64,000 bases of DNA from an uncultured Oscillibacter sp. (GTDB lineage: Bacteria > Bacillota > Clostridia > Oscillospirales > Oscillospiraceae): the NCBI GenBank assembly GCA_947365245.1, contig CANAWG010000006.1, forward strand, positions 1-64,000, in the 5' to 3' direction. Numbering within the stretch: position 1 is the stretch's first letter; each line of letters opens with the position of its first letter. The translations under genes were made by a program, and so were the position numbers. Positions 8,941-17,068 of this stretch are shown piece by piece. The notes below the pieces were generated by a model. It was given only the letters and a program-made list of their open reading frames with translations, was not told where the DNA came from and made no database searches.

Positions 8941-9354
8941 TCAATTCTGATCCAGCCTGCCGTATTCCTCGTCTGTCACCGGCTCCAGCCACTCGTTGGA
9001 GATATTCTCGCCGGGGATCTCAATGGCAATATGGGCAAACCAGCTGTCCGCCGCCGCGCCGTGCCAGTGCTTCACGCCCGCAGGAATCGCCGCCACATCA
9101 CCGGCGCGGAGTTCCTGAGCGGGCTTCCCCCACTCCTGATACCAGCCGCGTCCGCCTGTGACCAGCAGAATCTGACCGCCGCCCTTGTCGCCATGATGGA
9201 TATGCCAGTTATTCCGGCAGCCCGGTTCAAAGGTCACGTTGGCAGCGCCAACGCCGTTAAGCTGCGTTAACAGAGCCAGATAGGACTGTCCGATAAAATA
9301 TTCACCAAAGGGATTGGGTTCGCCCTTTTCAAACATCGTCTCAAATTCATTCAT
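8941..9354 (-). CDS. Small cupin protein
   Basis: 137 residues, a single beta-barrel cupin with metal-ligand motifs HIHH and PAGVKHWHG. It closely resembles the cupin half of the CMD-cupin protein at 47506 (shared FIGQSYLA and NVTFEPGCRNNWHIHH). Such cupins occur beside carboxymuconolactone-decarboxylase-like proteins in redox and electrophile-response clusters; the reaction is unknown. Start is ATG 9354 after AAGGTGGT; the ORF-track start 9366 is a GTG inside that site. It is the distal gene of a pair with 9373. Confidence 0.88.
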   Translation of the reverse strand: MNEFETMFEKGEPNPFGEYFIGQSYLALLTQLNGVGAANVTFEPGCRNNWHIHHGDKGGGQILLVTGGRGWYQEWGKPAQELRAGDVAAIPAGVKHWHGAAADSWFAHIAIEIPGENISNEWLEPVTDEEYGRLDQN

Positions 9355-9372
9355 AAGACATACCACCTTTGT

Positions 9373-10056
9373 TTATTTTGTTCTGTAGCGAATGAAAACC
9401 GCGCCGGAATCGCAGGCTTTTGCCTCGATCAGCTCTAAGGGCGTTGGCTCACCGCGGCCGTTGTCCCTGCGGTTGAAAACAGGCGGGAAGGAGGCCCGGC
9501 CATCGATCCCGGCTCCGATCAGCACGATTACCTCGTCCAGGAGCCCCGCGTCCAGAAATGCCGTGTTGACGGCGGGACCGCCCACAATACCCAGCCGTTC
9601 AATGCCGAAAGTCTCCTTTAACACCGCGCAGGCAGCGGCCAGGTCGATCCGGGTATCGCCGGTCACGATGCAGGAAATGTTCCTCTCATCCAGATAGGCC
9701 AGATATTCCAGGCTGACCTGCTTGGAGGTAATGAGGATGTGGGGCTTGTCATACTGGCTGTCATGCTTCCAAAGCAGAGTACCCTTGGTATCCACCACAA
9801 TGTTGTAACCATTGCCGCTGTCTGCTTTCTTGGAAACCATGTCTTTCCCGGCGGGCACACTGTGTTCCGGCTTAAATTCACCCGGCTCCGCCAGCTCCAG
9901 TCGGGCGGTGGTCTTTCCACTGACCGCCGACTGAAGGCCCAGTTCCGCAAGCAGGGGGTAATAATCCTCCACGCCCGCAAGCCGGCCTACCATGTCGCAG
10001 TCAATCCTCCCATCAACGGAGGTCATCATGTAACATACGATATACGGTTTGTTCAT
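9373..10056 (-). CDS. RibD C-terminal / dihydrofolate reductase-family reductase
   Basis: 227 residues with the RibD-C fold pattern: YIVCYMMTSVDGRID at the start, the nucleotide-binding GIERLGIVGGPAVN near residue 160, and LLDEVIVLIG. Members are NAD(P)H-dependent reductases related to the riboflavin-pathway reductase. This is a stand-alone version without a deaminase domain, so its substrate is unknown. ATG 10056 follows GAAAGGAACG. The cupin gene starts 18 bases after its end, so the two are probably co-transcribed. Confidence 0.88.
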   Translation of the reverse strand: MNKPYIVCYMMTSVDGRIDCDMVGRLAGVEDYYPLLAELGLQSAVSGKTTARLELAEPGEFKPEHSVPAGKDMVSKKADSGNGYNIVVDTKGTLLWKHDSQYDKPHILITSKQVSLEYLAYLDERNISCIVTGDTRIDLAAACAVLKETFGIERLGIVGGPAVNTAFLDAGLLDEVIVLIGAGIDGRASFPPVFNRRDNGRGEPTPLELIEAKACDSGAVFIRYRTK

Positions 10057-10074
10057 CTAAATCGTTCCTTTCAA

Positions 10075-10632
10075 TCATTTTGCTGAGATATCGTTCTCCG
10101 CCGGCCAAGCGGCTACGTCTCCTGACAGGCTGGAGCCGCCGGAACAGGAGACGGCCAGCCCCTCGCCTAACGCAGCGTCAGGCGCCAGCTCTGTAATCGC
10201 CGTCAGGCTCTGCCCAAAACCGTCCGCCGCCGCGGGTGTTGCAATACTGGATGGCGTCCGTCCAGGAAACGCCTTCCACAGGGAAATCATCCCCAGTGAA
10301 GGAGCTGGGATTCTCTCCCATGGCAGCCTGATACTCAGCCCGGGTCACTTCATACCGGCTGATATAAAAGTCGCTGAGTGTGACCGTGCGGGCGGTTTCG
10401 TCCTCTGAACGCCACGGCTCTGATTCCGGACTGCCCATCTGGAAAGTTCCGCCGTTTATCAGAATAAATCCCTCTGGCGGCGCGATTTCAGGGGATGTGG
10501 GATCCGCAGGCGCAGCGTCAGCCCGGCTCGGCGTCTGGTTTGTTTCAGAGAGAGCGAAGGGCTCCTCCTGTTCGGCGTCTCCGCATCCCGCCAACGCAAG
10601 CGCCAGCAGGATAATACTGAAATACGCTTCAT
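10075..10632 (-). pseudogene. SUMF1-like/flavodoxin fusion lipoprotein remnant
   Basis: From ATG 10632 the first codons (MKRI) are one frame off from a lipoprotein leader IILLALALAGC, so the signal peptide carries a frameshift. The next frame gives a clear SUMF1/formylglycine-generating-enzyme N-terminus (INGGTFQMGS, SDFYISRYEVTRAEYQAAMG, VEGVSWTDAIQYCN). At a GGC-rich junction near 10240 the reading switches frame to a flavodoxin C-terminus (GFGQSLTAITELAPDA, GDVAAWPAENDISAK) ending at 10075. The centre of both domains is deleted. It implies an ancestral lipoprotein combining a SUMF1 domain with a flavodoxin. Confidence 0.72.
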
Positions 10633-10660
10633 GTGCTTTCCAACTCCTGTTTCATACGAA

Positions 10661-10690
10661 GAGGCCCCACCCCAGCCGGGATGGGGCCTC
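10661..10690 (-). terminator. Terminator after the SLH-flavodoxin gene
   Basis: GAGGCCCCA and TGGGGCCTC form a nine-pair stem directly downstream of the 10707 gene on the minus strand, followed by TTCGT rather than a long T run. It separates that gene from the SUMF1-flavodoxin remnant. Confidence 0.6.
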
Positions 10691-10706
10691 TCTCAGCATC
10701 CAATAT

Positions 10707-11861
10707 TTAAGCCGCGGGGGTCAGTGCCAATCCCAGGCCGTTCACCCAGGTCTCCACCGCGGAGCGGGAGGCCCCGCCGCTGAACCTCTGGCCATACAGC
10801 CATGTGGCGGAACCGGCGAGAGTGTGGAGATTTGCGGCGCTGGAGCCAATGCCGCTGCTGCCGGAGGTGCAGAAAGGCACAATGGTCTTGCCGCTCAGGT
10901 CATAGCTCTCCAGGAAAGTATAGATGATCTTCGGAGCCTGCCCCCACCAGATGGGGTAGCCCAGGAAAATCACATCATACTGCTCCATGTTGTCCACACT
11001 GCCGGAGACAGCGGGGCGGGCGTTCGGATCGTTCTGCTCCTGATTGGCGCGGCAGTCGGCATGATTGTAGTTCAGGTCGGCGCTGGTGTAGGGCTGCTCC
11101 GGCACGATCTCATAGAGATCGGCGTCCAGAATGGCGTCCAGGTGGTTTGCAATAGCTTCCGTATTGTTGGTGGCGGAGAAATAAGCGACCAGGACCCTGC
11201 CGCCGGCAGAGGAGGTATCCGGCGTTTCGGAAACGGCCGGGGTTTCGCCGCCGGAGGAACGGTTCATGTACTGATACAAAGCGGAGACGATCTCCACGCG
11301 GGCGGCGGGAGCGGCGGGGTCAAAGCGGCCATCCTCCCGGCCCGCCATGATGTTGTTGGCTCTGGACCAGTCCACGGCGGTCTGGGCATAGCCGGAAATG
11401 GCGCCGTCGTCTGTATAATCCTCAGCGGAGGCGTCCGGGCTCCCCGCCCAGCGCCAGAGAATGGCAATCACCTGCTGGCGGGTCACATTGTCGCCCACGC
11501 CGAAACGGCCGTCCTGGTATCCGTTGATGAGCCCGTTGTCCGCCGCCCAGCTGGCGGCGTCCACATAGTAAGCCCCTGCCGCCACATCGGAAAAACGGGT
11601 GGTGCCGGAGGCGGCGGGACTGCCTGCCGCGCGGTAGAGGATCGCGGCAAGCTGCTGTCGGGCCACATTGTCATGGATTCCGAAGCGGCCGTCGTTGTAG
11701 CCGTTGACGTAGCCCTGCTCCGCCGCCCAATTGACCGCTTCGGCGTAGGACGCACTGTCAGGCACATCGGAAAAACGCTCCGCTGCAAAGGCCGGGACGG
11801 CCAGGGACAGCGACAGAACCAGGGTCAGGAGCAAAGCTCCAAATCGTTTCAGATTTTTCAT
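10707..11861 (-). CDS. SLH-anchored surface flavodoxin
   Basis: 384 residues. A Sec signal peptide (about 1-26, ending PAFAA) is followed by three SLH repeats (about 28-205; RFSDVPDSASYAEAVNWAA, RFSDVAAGAYYVDAASWAA, and a third around YAQTAVDWSRANNI), a short linker and a flavodoxin domain (about 220-384). The domain shows VLVAYFSATNNTEAIANHLD, YDVIFLGYPIWWGQAPKIIY and KTIVPFCTSGSSGIG, so the FMN-binding loops are intact. SLH repeats bind pyruvylated wall polymer, placing a flavin protein on the cell surface. ATG 11861 follows AAAAAGGAGATC. A remnant of a similar gene lies just upstream. Confidence 0.92.
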   Translation of the reverse strand: MKNLKRFGALLLTLVLSLSLAVPAFAAERFSDVPDSASYAEAVNWAAEQGYVNGYNDGRFGIHDNVARQQLAAILYRAAGSPAASGTTRFSDVAAGAYYVDAASWAADNGLINGYQDGRFGVGDNVTRQQVIAILWRWAGSPDASAEDYTDDGAISGYAQTAVDWSRANNIMAGREDGRFDPAAPAARVEIVSALYQYMNRSSGGETPAVSETPDTSSAGGRVLVAYFSATNNTEAIANHLDAILDADLYEIVPEQPYTSADLNYNHADCRANQEQNDPNARPAVSGSVDNMEQYDVIFLGYPIWWGQAPKIIYTFLESYDLSGKTIVPFCTSGSSGIGSSAANLHTLAGSATWLYGQRFSGGASRSAVETWVNGLGLALTPAA

Positions 11862-11899
11862 GGTTGTGATCTCCTTTTTGTTTTTTATTTAATTGATCG

Positions 11900-12237
11900 T
11901 CAGTGTGCGGCGTTTTCCAGCCACTCGCTGATTTCCGCTCTGTCATAGGAGGAGCAAGTGACCTCCGGGCTTTCTTTGATGACGCGGGTGGAAGCGAGCT
12001 TTGCAATCGCGCTGATGGGCTGGCCGAGGTATCCGCCCCCATACAGAGCAGAAAGGGACGATGGTCTTGCCGCTGAAGGCGTACTGATCCACCGCCTGGG
12101 ACGCCTCCGTTTTTGCCATGTGGAAGCTGCCACCTGCTGCGCTGTGCCGGGTTTCGTCAGAACTGCGCTCCACCGGCCGGACCGCCCTCGATCCGGTAGA
12201 GGGCCGCGGCAAGCCGCGCTCGGGTCAGGCTGTTCAT
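11900..12237 (-). pseudogene. SLH-flavodoxin remnant
   Basis: An SLH scrap (MNSLTRARLAAALYRIEGG) from 12237 is followed in other frames by the second half of a flavodoxin: YAFSGKTIVPFCS, then after a further shift LYGGGYLGQPISAIAKLAST and AEISEWLENAAH, with TGA at 11900. The FMN-binding N-terminal half and signal peptide are missing. It is the third decayed flavodoxin in this island. Confidence 0.72.
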
Positions 12238-12253
12238 GTTTCCCGCCCCCTTT

Positions 12254-12790
12254 CTATTTCAGGGAAAGGCCCAGCTGATAGGCTTCCTGGGGAAACCGTG
12301 AGCGTTCAATGTCGGGACGGGCGCCGCAGCCCACCGCCAGTACCCGGCCGCTGTCCTGCCAGCGCATATACCGGGCCAGCGTCTCGTAGTGGGCTGTCAG
12401 GGCCGACATGGTCCAGTCGCTGCTGTCGTAGGCGGTTGCCATCAAAAACACTTTCTTGCCGCCGGTCAGCTTGCAGCTGTCGGCGTAGAAGCGGTCAATC
12501 ACTGTTTTGATCTGGGCGGAGAAGCCGAAGTAGTACAGCGGCGTCACCAATGCCACCGCCTGGGAGGCCAGCAGCTCCGGCATCAGCTTCTGCATGGCGT
12601 CTTTCTGGACGCAGGGGGCCGCGCCGATCCCGCAGCGGTTACAGCCCAGGCAGGGAGCTGCCTGCTCAAAGGCGGCATCGAAGCGGAAGGTTTCCCATCC
12701 GGCCTCCCGCGCGCCCCGGATAAACTCATCCGCCAGCAGAGCGGAGGTTCCCTTTTTGTGAGGGCTTCCTGTGATAATGGTTGCTTTCAT
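12254..12790 (-). CDS. NADPH-dependent FMN reductase-like flavodoxin-fold protein
   Basis: 178 residues, cytoplasmic (no leader). It starts with the flavin-phosphate loop ATIITGSPHKKGTSALLADE, followed by CLGCNRCGIGAAPC, a Cys cluster typical of iron-sulfur flavoproteins and relatives, and VTPLYYFGFSAQIKTVIDRF. Members reduce flavins, quinones or metal complexes with NAD(P)H. It sits 11 bases after the tautomerase gene on the same strand and so is likely under the LysR-type operator at 13060. Confidence 0.88.
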   Translation of the reverse strand: MKATIITGSPHKKGTSALLADEFIRGAREAGWETFRFDAAFEQAAPCLGCNRCGIGAAPCVQKDAMQKLMPELLASQAVALVTPLYYFGFSAQIKTVIDRFYADSCKLTGGKKVFLMATAYDSSDWTMSALTAHYETLARYMRWQDSGRVLAVGCGARPDIERSRFPQEAYQLGLSLK

Positions 12791-12801
12791 ATCCCCCCTC
12801 C

Positions 12802-13011
12802 TTAAATACCGGGCTTCACGAACAGGATCTTATCGGGAAATTGCTTCATGGACTCGGCCCACTTCTCCTTGGGGATGTCCTGGACGGACACAGAGACAAA
12901 CTTGGGATCCATGCCCAGCTCTCCCGCCAGGAACGCCTGCGTTTTCGATGCAAGAGCCTGTTTCGTCTCATTATCCCGTCCCGGAATCATCGTAATGGCG
13001 ATATGCGGCAT
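12802..13011 (-). CDS. 4-oxalocrotonate tautomerase-family protein
   Basis: 69 residues. The true start is ATG 13011, giving Met-Pro-His-Ile, so that Met removal exposes the catalytic N-terminal Pro1. The ORF-track start is an upstream TTG that would bury it. AAGGAGG lies seven bases before this ATG. Tautomerases of this size act on enol/keto forms of aromatic breakdown products or as promiscuous decarboxylases. It is the first gene after operator copy 2, suggesting induction with the flavin reductase. Confidence 0.88.
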   Translation of the reverse strand: MPHIAITMIPGRDNETKQALASKTQAFLAGELGMDPKFVSVSVQDIPKEKWAESMKQFPDKILFVKPGI

Positions 13012-13059
13012 ATTCAAAACCTCCTTGATGGGTTCATTGTAGCGAAAAAGAATATAAAT

Positions 13060-13104
13060 GTAAAATACCTAATCCGGATCATTTATCATGCCTTTTCTGC
13101 ATGA
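13060..13104 (-). promoter_or_regulatory. LysR-type operator/promoter, copy 2
   Basis: GTAAAATACCTAATCCGGAT, then TCATGC-N7-GCATGAT; perfect CATGC/GCATG arms in T-N11-A form. It lies 49-93 bases upstream of the tautomerase start, the same geometry as copy 1 to its gene. Confidence 0.78.
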
Positions 13105-13169
13105 TAGGAAATGATACGACAGCTGTCAAAAGATTGCTGCCGTACCATTCGCAAAGAAAGGAAGTACTA

Positions 13170-13943
13170 TTAACCGGCCAGTCCGAGCCGGGCCAGCCAG
13201 TCCGTCACGTCATCCGCCGCCTGGGGAGAACGGCTGTCACGCAGCGAGAGGCCCTCCAATACCGCGGCATCCGGTTCCGCATTTTCAATGGCTTGAATCG
13301 TGCCGGAAAAACCGCTGCCGCCCGAGGTGACGAAAGGAATGATGGTCTTGCCGCCGAGGTCGTATTCATCCAAAAAACTGTAAACTGCCATAGGCATATC
13401 GCCCCACCAGTTGGGGAAGCCCAGAAATACTGTGTCGTAGCTGTCTAAATTGTCAATATGGGATATCAGTTCCGGGCGGGCATTGGCGCCTTTCTCCGTC
13501 TGCCCCACGTCGATGGTGTCGTTGTAGTTGTCCGGGTACTGTTCCGCCGTCAGGATGGAGAACAGCTCGCCGCCGGTTGCCTCGGCGATCATATCCGCTA
13601 CAAGTCCGGTATTTCCGGTAAGAGTGCCGTCCGTTCTCAGCTGGATGCTGGCGGAAGTGGAGGCGTCCACGTCGTCAGACAGAGGAGCGTTTTCCCCATA
13701 GGCAAAGTAAACAATCAGGACACCGTTTCCGGCATTCCCCGCCGGCTCGGTCGTTTCGGGGGTATCCGCAGGGGCGGAAGTATCGGGCGGCTCTTGGGGC
13801 TGGGAGCTGCCGGGTGTTTCTTCAGGCTGGGATGCTGCAGGCGCAGAGGGGACGCCGCCGCTCGCCGCGCTCCGGCCGCCTCCACAGGCGGTCAGAGCGC
13901 AGCAAAGGACAAGGACCAACAAAAAAGAGAGGGAATTTTTCAA
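13170..13943 (-). CDS. Flavodoxin lipoprotein
   Basis: 257 residues. A clear lipobox, ALTAC with Cys20, is followed by a Ser/Pro/Glu-rich spacer to about residue 70, then a flavodoxin domain with VLIVYFAYGENA, SYDTVFLGFPNWWGDMPMAVYS and KTIIPFVTSGGSGFSG. It would be tethered to the outer face of the membrane. Translation begins at TTG 13943 behind AAAGGAG. It directly follows a cyclophilin-like remnant on the same strand, both downstream of operator copy 3. Confidence 0.9.
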   Translation of the reverse strand: MKNSLSFLLVLVLCCALTACGGGRSAASGGVPSAPAASQPEETPGSSQPQEPPDTSAPADTPETTEPAGNAGNGVLIVYFAYGENAPLSDDVDASTSASIQLRTDGTLTGNTGLVADMIAEATGGELFSILTAEQYPDNYNDTIDVGQTEKGANARPELISHIDNLDSYDTVFLGFPNWWGDMPMAVYSFLDEYDLGGKTIIPFVTSGGSGFSGTIQAIENAEPDAAVLEGLSLRDSRSPQAADDVTDWLARLGLAG

Positions 13944-13955
13944 GCAAAAGCTCCT

Positions 13956-14142
13956 TTACTGAACGATTTCAGATGTAACCTTTCCGATGGGATAGATCCG
14001 CATGGTCAGATTGGGATTGCCGGACTGGCTGTAAAAGATGGCGGCGGTGTTGTTGCCGGGGCAGTAGGTGATGTATCTTCAAAGCGGAGCCGGGCGACAA
14101 ACTGCCGGGCCATGCCGCTGTGAGTAATAAGATTCGTTTCAT
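13956..14142 (-). pseudogene. Cyclophilin-like domain remnant
   Basis: ATG 14142 has a good site (AAGGAGGAACC) but reads MKRILLLTA and then leaves frame. Another frame gives ITYCPGNNTAAIFYSQSGNP and PIGKVTSEIVQ, the C-terminal half of the bacterial cyclophilin-like fold, ending at TAA 13956. The rest has been deleted. The same fold occurs twice in the lipoprotein at 54940. Confidence 0.65.
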
Positions 14143-14215
14143 CTATGGTTCCTCCTTACTGCCGCCGGTTCTCTCCCCGCCGGATGCGGTCATTCTATCC
14201 GAAAGCAAAAAGAAT

Positions 14216-14261
14216 GTAAAATACTTATTTTGAATTATTTACCATGCTTATTATGTATGAT
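14216..14261 (-). promoter_or_regulatory. LysR-type operator/promoter, copy 3 (divergent region)
   Basis: GTAAAATACTTATTTTGAAT, then CCATGC-N7-GTATGAT, one mismatch in the right arm. It lies between the minus-strand flavodoxin unit and the plus-strand LysR gene, the classic place for a LysR autoregulatory site. Orientation matches copies 1 and 2. Confidence 0.75.
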
Positions 14262-14342
14262 AAAATAAGAACGCCGGCTTGACATGATCCTTTAAACCGC
14301 AGATAATAGAATAGAAAACAGGCATAGAGAGGTGTTCATGAT

Positions 14343-15227
14343 ATGGATATTCGATTGTTAGAATACTTCCTGGCAGTGGCAAAATACGGGAATATTACCC
14401 GCGCTTCAGAGCAGCTCCACGTCACCCAGCCCACCATCAGCCGCCAGCTGATGGACCTGGAGGAGACGGTGGGGACGCCGCTGCTGATCCGGGGCAAGCG
14501 GCAGGTGACGCTGACGGAAGCGGGCGTCCTGTTCCAGCAGCGGGCGGAGGAGATCGTGTCCCTGATGGAAAAGACCATGCGGGATGTGATCGGCCAGAAC
14601 GACCTGTTGGGCGGGACTGTCACCATTGGATGTGTGGAGACCCGTGCGTCCCGGATACTGCCGAAAGCGTTGAAAGGGTTTTCAGAGCAGTATCCCAAGG
14701 TGCAATATGAAATTTACAGCGCGGACGGGGACGACATCCGGGAGAAGCTGGATCTGGGCGAGCTGGACTTCGGCGTTCTGGTGGAGCCGGTGGAGTCCGC
14801 CAAATACGACTTTTTCCGTCTGCCCTACTGGGAGACCTGGGGGGTGCTGATGCGGAAAGACGATCCGCTGGCCCGGAAGCCATGCCTTGAAAAAGAGGAC
14901 GTCCTGCCGCTCCGCCTGATTATGCCCCGGCGGGAGATCGTACAGGATCACATTGCCGGCTGGTTTGGCGTGGAGCGCGGACAGCTGAACGTATTTGCCA
15001 GCCATAACCTCATCAATAACGCCGCCCTTTTGGTGGAGGCGGGCCTGGGCTGTGTGGTCTGCACCGGGGGCTGCTTTGAAATACGGGGCGGGGAAAACCT
15101 GCGTTTTGTCCCCCTCTCCCCGGAGCGGACCACCGGCCATGTGCTGGCCTGGAAAAAGAACCGGGTGTTCCACTCGGCGGCCAGCCGGTTCCGGGACTAT
15201 ATTCGGGAGACGGAAGCCGCGAAATAA
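14343..15227 (+). CDS. LysR-family transcriptional regulator
   Basis: 294 residues, the normal LysR length. An N-terminal winged HTH (MDIRLLEYFLAVAKYGNITR, ASEQLHVTQPTISRQLMDLE, about 1-60) precedes a periplasmic-binding-protein-like effector domain from about residue 90. Redox-responsive LysR proteins often use Cys pairs; Cys residues here include those in GLGCVVCTGGC, but I cannot say they sense anything. It is divergent from the flavodoxin lipoprotein with operator copy 3 between them, and upstream of an alcohol dehydrogenase-flavodoxin-DUF4405 unit. It is the natural candidate to bind the three repeated boxes. Confidence 0.93.
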   Translation: MDIRLLEYFLAVAKYGNITRASEQLHVTQPTISRQLMDLEETVGTPLLIRGKRQVTLTEAGVLFQQRAEEIVSLMEKTMRDVIGQNDLLGGTVTIGCVETRASRILPKALKGFSEQYPKVQYEIYSADGDDIREKLDLGELDFGVLVEPVESAKYDFFRLPYWETWGVLMRKDDPLARKPCLEKEDVLPLRLIMPRREIVQDHIAGWFGVERGQLNVFASHNLINNAALLVEAGLGCVVCTGGCFEIRGGENLRFVPLSPERTTGHVLAWKKNRVFHSAASRFRDYIRETEAAK

Positions 15228-15306
15228 TACAATTCAGGCATGATAAGCCATTCAATCAAAGCATTAGACTATTAAACTGTTTTGACTTATGATAGTGCCA
15301 AGGGTA

Positions 15307-15347
15307 GAAAAAACCGGCAGACGGGGTGGCCCGCTGCCGGTTTTCTG
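15307..15347 (+). terminator. Terminator or attenuator between LysR and alcohol dehydrogenase
   Basis: GAAAAAACCGGCAG pairs with CTGCCGGTTTTC, followed by TGTCT. It ends the LysR transcript. A possible promoter (TTGACT, 17 bases, TAGAAA) overlaps its left side, so transcripts for the next operon might begin at the hairpin itself. Confidence 0.7.
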
Positions 15348-15375
15348 TCTATTTGATCATCAGGGAGGCAATCAA

Positions 15376-16554
15376 ATGAGCTATATGATGTACGCACCCA
15401 CCCGTGTTTTGTTTGGAGCCGGACAGCTGAACCGCCTGCATGAGCAGGCTTTGCCGGGGAGGAAAGCCCTGCTGGTCATCACCGGCGGGAAATCCGTCCG
15501 AGAGAACGGAGCGTTGGACCGCACTTTGGAGGAGCTGGCCCATGCTGGAGTCCAGACTGTCTTGTTCGACAAGGTCCAGGCCAATCCGATGAAATCCACT
15601 GTTATGGCCGGGGCGAAGGCGGCCCGTGAAAATGGCTGCGACTTCGTTGTGGCCCTTGGCGGCGGCAGCGTCATGGACGCGGCAAAGATCATGGCGTTGA
15701 TGGCGGCCAACGAGGGCGACCTGTGGGATTACGTCAGCGGCGGCACCGGAAAGGGACAGACGCCGCCCAATGCGCCCCTGCCCGTGGTCTGCATCACCAC
15801 CACCGCGGGGACGGGCTCTGAGGTAGACCAGTGGGGTGTGGTCAACAATGAGGAGACCCAGGAGAAAATCGGCTGCGGCGGGCTGGACAGCCTGTTCCCG
15901 GTGCTGTCGGTGGTGGACCCGGAGCTGATGGCCTCCGCCTCCGTGCCGCCCCAATTCACCGCCTATCAGGGCTTTGACGCGCTGTTCCACTCCACCGAGG
16001 TCTATATCGGCAAAATGGCAAATCTTATGAGCGACATGGCGGCGTTGACGGCCATCGAAAATGTGGGCGGCTATTTGGTTCGCGCGGTAACGGACGGCGG
16101 CGACAAAGAGGCGCGGGAGCATGTGGCTTTTGCCAACACCATGTCCGGCTACTCTATGGTCACCGGCTGCTGCACCAGCGAGCACTCCCTGGAGCACGCC
16201 ATGAGCGCCTGCCACCCCAATCTCCCCCACGGCGCGGGCCTCATCATGATCTCTCTGGCCTACTATCAGCACTTCGTGGACAAGGGCTGCTGCCCGGAGC
16301 GGTTTGTCCGCATGGCAAAGGCGCTGGGAAACGCGGATGCGCAGAAACCCCAGGACTTCATCTCAGCCCTTGCCCAGCTGCAAGGGGCCTGCGGCGTGGA
16401 TGCCCTCAAGCTGTCCGACTATGGCTTCAAGCCGGAGGAGTTTGACGGCATTGCCCGCAGCGCCAGAGAGACGATGGGCGGGCTGTTCTTTGCCGACCCC
16501 TGCGAGCTGACCCACGAGGACTGCGTGGAGATCCTGAAAAAATCTTATCGCTGA
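15376..16554 (+). CDS. Iron-containing alcohol dehydrogenase
   Basis: 392 residues, cytoplasmic. The GGGSVMDAAKIMAL dinucleotide-binding stretch lies near residue 97, and the metal-binding region has FDALFHSTEVYIG and HSLEHAMSACHPNLPHGAGL. Group III Fe-ADHs of this type reduce aldehydes with NAD(P)H, and YqhD-like members detoxify reactive aldehydes under a neighbouring transcription regulator. I start at ATG 15376 behind CAGGGAGGC; the ORF-track start at 15289 lies upstream of the terminator hairpin. It leads a three-gene operon with a flavodoxin and a DUF4405 protein. Confidence 0.92.
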   Translation: MSYMMYAPTRVLFGAGQLNRLHEQALPGRKALLVITGGKSVRENGALDRTLEELAHAGVQTVLFDKVQANPMKSTVMAGAKAARENGCDFVVALGGGSVMDAAKIMALMAANEGDLWDYVSGGTGKGQTPPNAPLPVVCITTTAGTGSEVDQWGVVNNEETQEKIGCGGLDSLFPVLSVVDPELMASASVPPQFTAYQGFDALFHSTEVYIGKMANLMSDMAALTAIENVGGYLVRAVTDGGDKEAREHVAFANTMSGYSMVTGCCTSEHSLEHAMSACHPNLPHGAGLIMISLAYYQHFVDKGCCPERFVRMAKALGNADAQKPQDFISALAQLQGACGVDALKLSDYGFKPEEFDGIARSARETMGGLFFADPCELTHEDCVEILKKSYR

Positions 16555-16565
16555 GAGGTGCGGTC

Positions 16566-17045
16566 ATGTCGAAGAAAAGTTTGGTCCTGTATTACTCCTG
16601 GTCGGGAAATACCCGGAAAATAGCGGAACTGATTGCTCAGAAAACCGGCGCCGATCTACGGGAGCTTCAGCCGGAAAACGCCTATCCGCAGAATTATAAT
16701 GATGTACTCACCCAGGCCAAACGGGAGATTCAGGGCAAGTGGTATCCCGCCCTGCGTCCCATCGACATGGACTGGAGCGACTACGGGACTGTCTACCTGG
16801 GGACCCCCAACTGGTGGTCCTCCATCGCCCCGCCTGTGGCCTCCTTTTTGAACCAGGTCATGCCGACAGAAAAAGCCATCGCTCCTTTCTGCACCCACGG
16901 CGGGGGCGGTGCGGGACATATTGCCAAGGATATTGCAAAATTCTGTATCGGCTGCGATGTTCTGCCCCTGCTGGCCGTTCAGGAGGACGGAGGGACAAAT
17001 GCGGGAAAGTTGGTGGATCAGTGGCTGAAACAAATCGGAGCGTAA
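16566..17045 (+). CDS. Cytoplasmic flavodoxin
   Basis: 159 residues with no leader. VLYYSWSGNTRKIAELIA forms the phosphate loop; YGTVYLGTPNWWSSIAPPVA and APFCTHGGGGAGHI form the isoalloxazine loops. It would carry electrons in the cytoplasm, unlike its exported paralogs here. It starts 11 bases after the alcohol dehydrogenase (GAGAGGTGCG site) and its stop overlaps the open frame of the DUF4405 protein, suggesting coupled translation. Confidence 0.92.
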   Translation: MSKKSLVLYYSWSGNTRKIAELIAQKTGADLRELQPENAYPQNYNDVLTQAKREIQGKWYPALRPIDMDWSDYGTVYLGTPNWWSSIAPPVASFLNQVMPTEKAIAPFCTHGGGGAGHIAKDIAKFCIGCDVLPLLAVQEDGGTNAGKLVDQWLKQIGA

Positions 17046-17068
17046 AGAAAAAACAGGCTCTGCGCCAC

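Noticed and set aside
16739-17068. Upstream part of the long ORF 16739-17734
   Set aside because: It overlaps the flavodoxin gene in another frame; only the region from about 17069 encodes the membrane protein.
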